A stretch of 5,876 bases of DNA from Anaerolineales bacterium (lineage in GTDB: Bacteria; Chloroflexota; Anaerolineae; Anaerolineales; UBA6663). The stretch lies in NCBI GenBank assembly GCA_016789165.1, contig JAEURL010000551.1, forward strand, positions 1 through 5,876. Reading direction: 5' to 3'. Positions 5,690-5,876 of the stretch are shown one piece after another. Position numbers and translations under genes: made by a program. The notes beneath the pieces were generated by a model. The model worked only from the letters and a program-made list of their open reading frames with translations, made no database searches and was not told the origin of the DNA. How positions within the stretch are numbered: the first letter of the stretch is position 1; the number at the start of each line of letters is the position of its first letter.

Positions 5690-5876
5690 TCAGGCCAGGT
5701 CCAGCAGCCAGACGGCCAGCCGGGTGCCGGCCGGCACCCGCCCCCGCCCGGCCGGCACAATTAGCAGGCCGTCGGCCTTGACCAGCGAGGTGATGATGTT
5801 GCTCCCCTGGTGGCCGGCGCTGTGCGCCACGAGCTCCTCACCCTGCTGCTCCAGGGTGACGCGCAGATAGGTCTCG
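5690..5876 (-). CDS. moeA: Molybdopterin molybdenumtransferase MoeA, C-terminal part (gene cut by right edge)
   Basis: The last 61 residues of a protein whose start lies beyond the window. The visible part matches the C-terminal beta-barrel domain (domain IV) of MoeA: a strand ending in ...VTLEQQGEE, then SAGHQGSNIITSLVKADGL with the family's G-S-N/G...S...A-x-G pattern, then LLIVPAG, and a final VPAGTRLAVWLLDLA before TGA. MoeA inserts molybdate into adenylylated molybdopterin to make molybdenum cofactor in the cytosol. The active centre lies in the missing part, so catalytic competence cannot be judged. The protein ends right after domain IV, so no extra C-terminal domain is fused. A 6-bp dyad (GGCCTG-T-CAGGCC, 5684-5696) overlaps the stop codon, but no T-tract follows, so read-through into the small acidic-protein gene is possible. 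Confidence 0.8.
   Translation of the reverse strand, partial: ETYLRVTLEQQGEELVAHSAGHQGSNIITSLVKADGLLIVPAGRGRVPAGTRLAVWLLDLA

Noticed and set aside
5676..5696. Possible terminator of moeA around its stop codon
   Set aside because: The GGCCTG-T-CAGGCC dyad overlaps the stop and is followed on the minus strand by A-rich rather than T-rich sequence, so it lacks the intrinsic terminator form.
5649..5870. Plus-strand open frame of 73 codons at the right end
   Set aside because: It is antisense to the MoeA C-terminal coding region, which has a clear domain match; no ribosome site or recognisable product.

Overview
This is a GC-rich bacterial window with five complete protein genes and one gene cut by the right edge. 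All look like chromosomal core or housekeeping genes. I see no transposase, integrase, phage gene, CRISPR array, tRNA or rRNA. High GC, a DUF3417-type alpha-glucan phosphorylase with a TTG start, a sensorless REC-kinase hybrid, a two-domain S1 protein and a tiny Cys-motif/acidic-tail protein together suggest a Chloroflexota bacterium (Anaerolineae-like). This placement is inference from gene style and has not been tested by any search.

Layout, left to right. (1) A hybrid response regulator/histidine kinase on the minus strand (1301 down to 81), ending at an intrinsic terminator (57 to 27). (2) A roughly 190-bp divergent intergenic region with the glgP promoter and a strong Shine-Dalgarno. (3) glgP, alpha-glucan phosphorylase, plus strand (1491-3662, TTG start). 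(4) A GC hairpin, then a DUF5698/DUF2179 (UPF0316) membrane protein, plus strand (3721-4230), probably co-transcribed with glgP. (5) A full-consensus TTGACA-18-TATAAT promoter driving a two-S1-domain RNA-binding protein, plus strand (4390-5127). (6) A bidirectional palindromic terminator shared with the convergent next gene. (7) A small minus-strand gene (5450 down to 5196) for an 84-residue protein with a four-Cys head and a very acidic tail. It has its own promoter and a leader of about 160 nt with hairpins. (8) The C-terminal end of a MoeA-like molybdopterin molybdenumtransferase, minus strand, running off the right edge.

The genes do not form one pathway. GlgP releases glucose-1-phosphate from storage glucan; the divergent kinase could sense cell state, but nothing in the sequence ties it to glgP. 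The S1 protein probably binds RNA or ribosomes, and MoeA belongs to molybdenum cofactor synthesis. I found no convincing new multi-gene system. The most unusual items are the Cys-motif/acidic-tail protein with its leader, and dyads lying inside the spacers of two of the three promoters.
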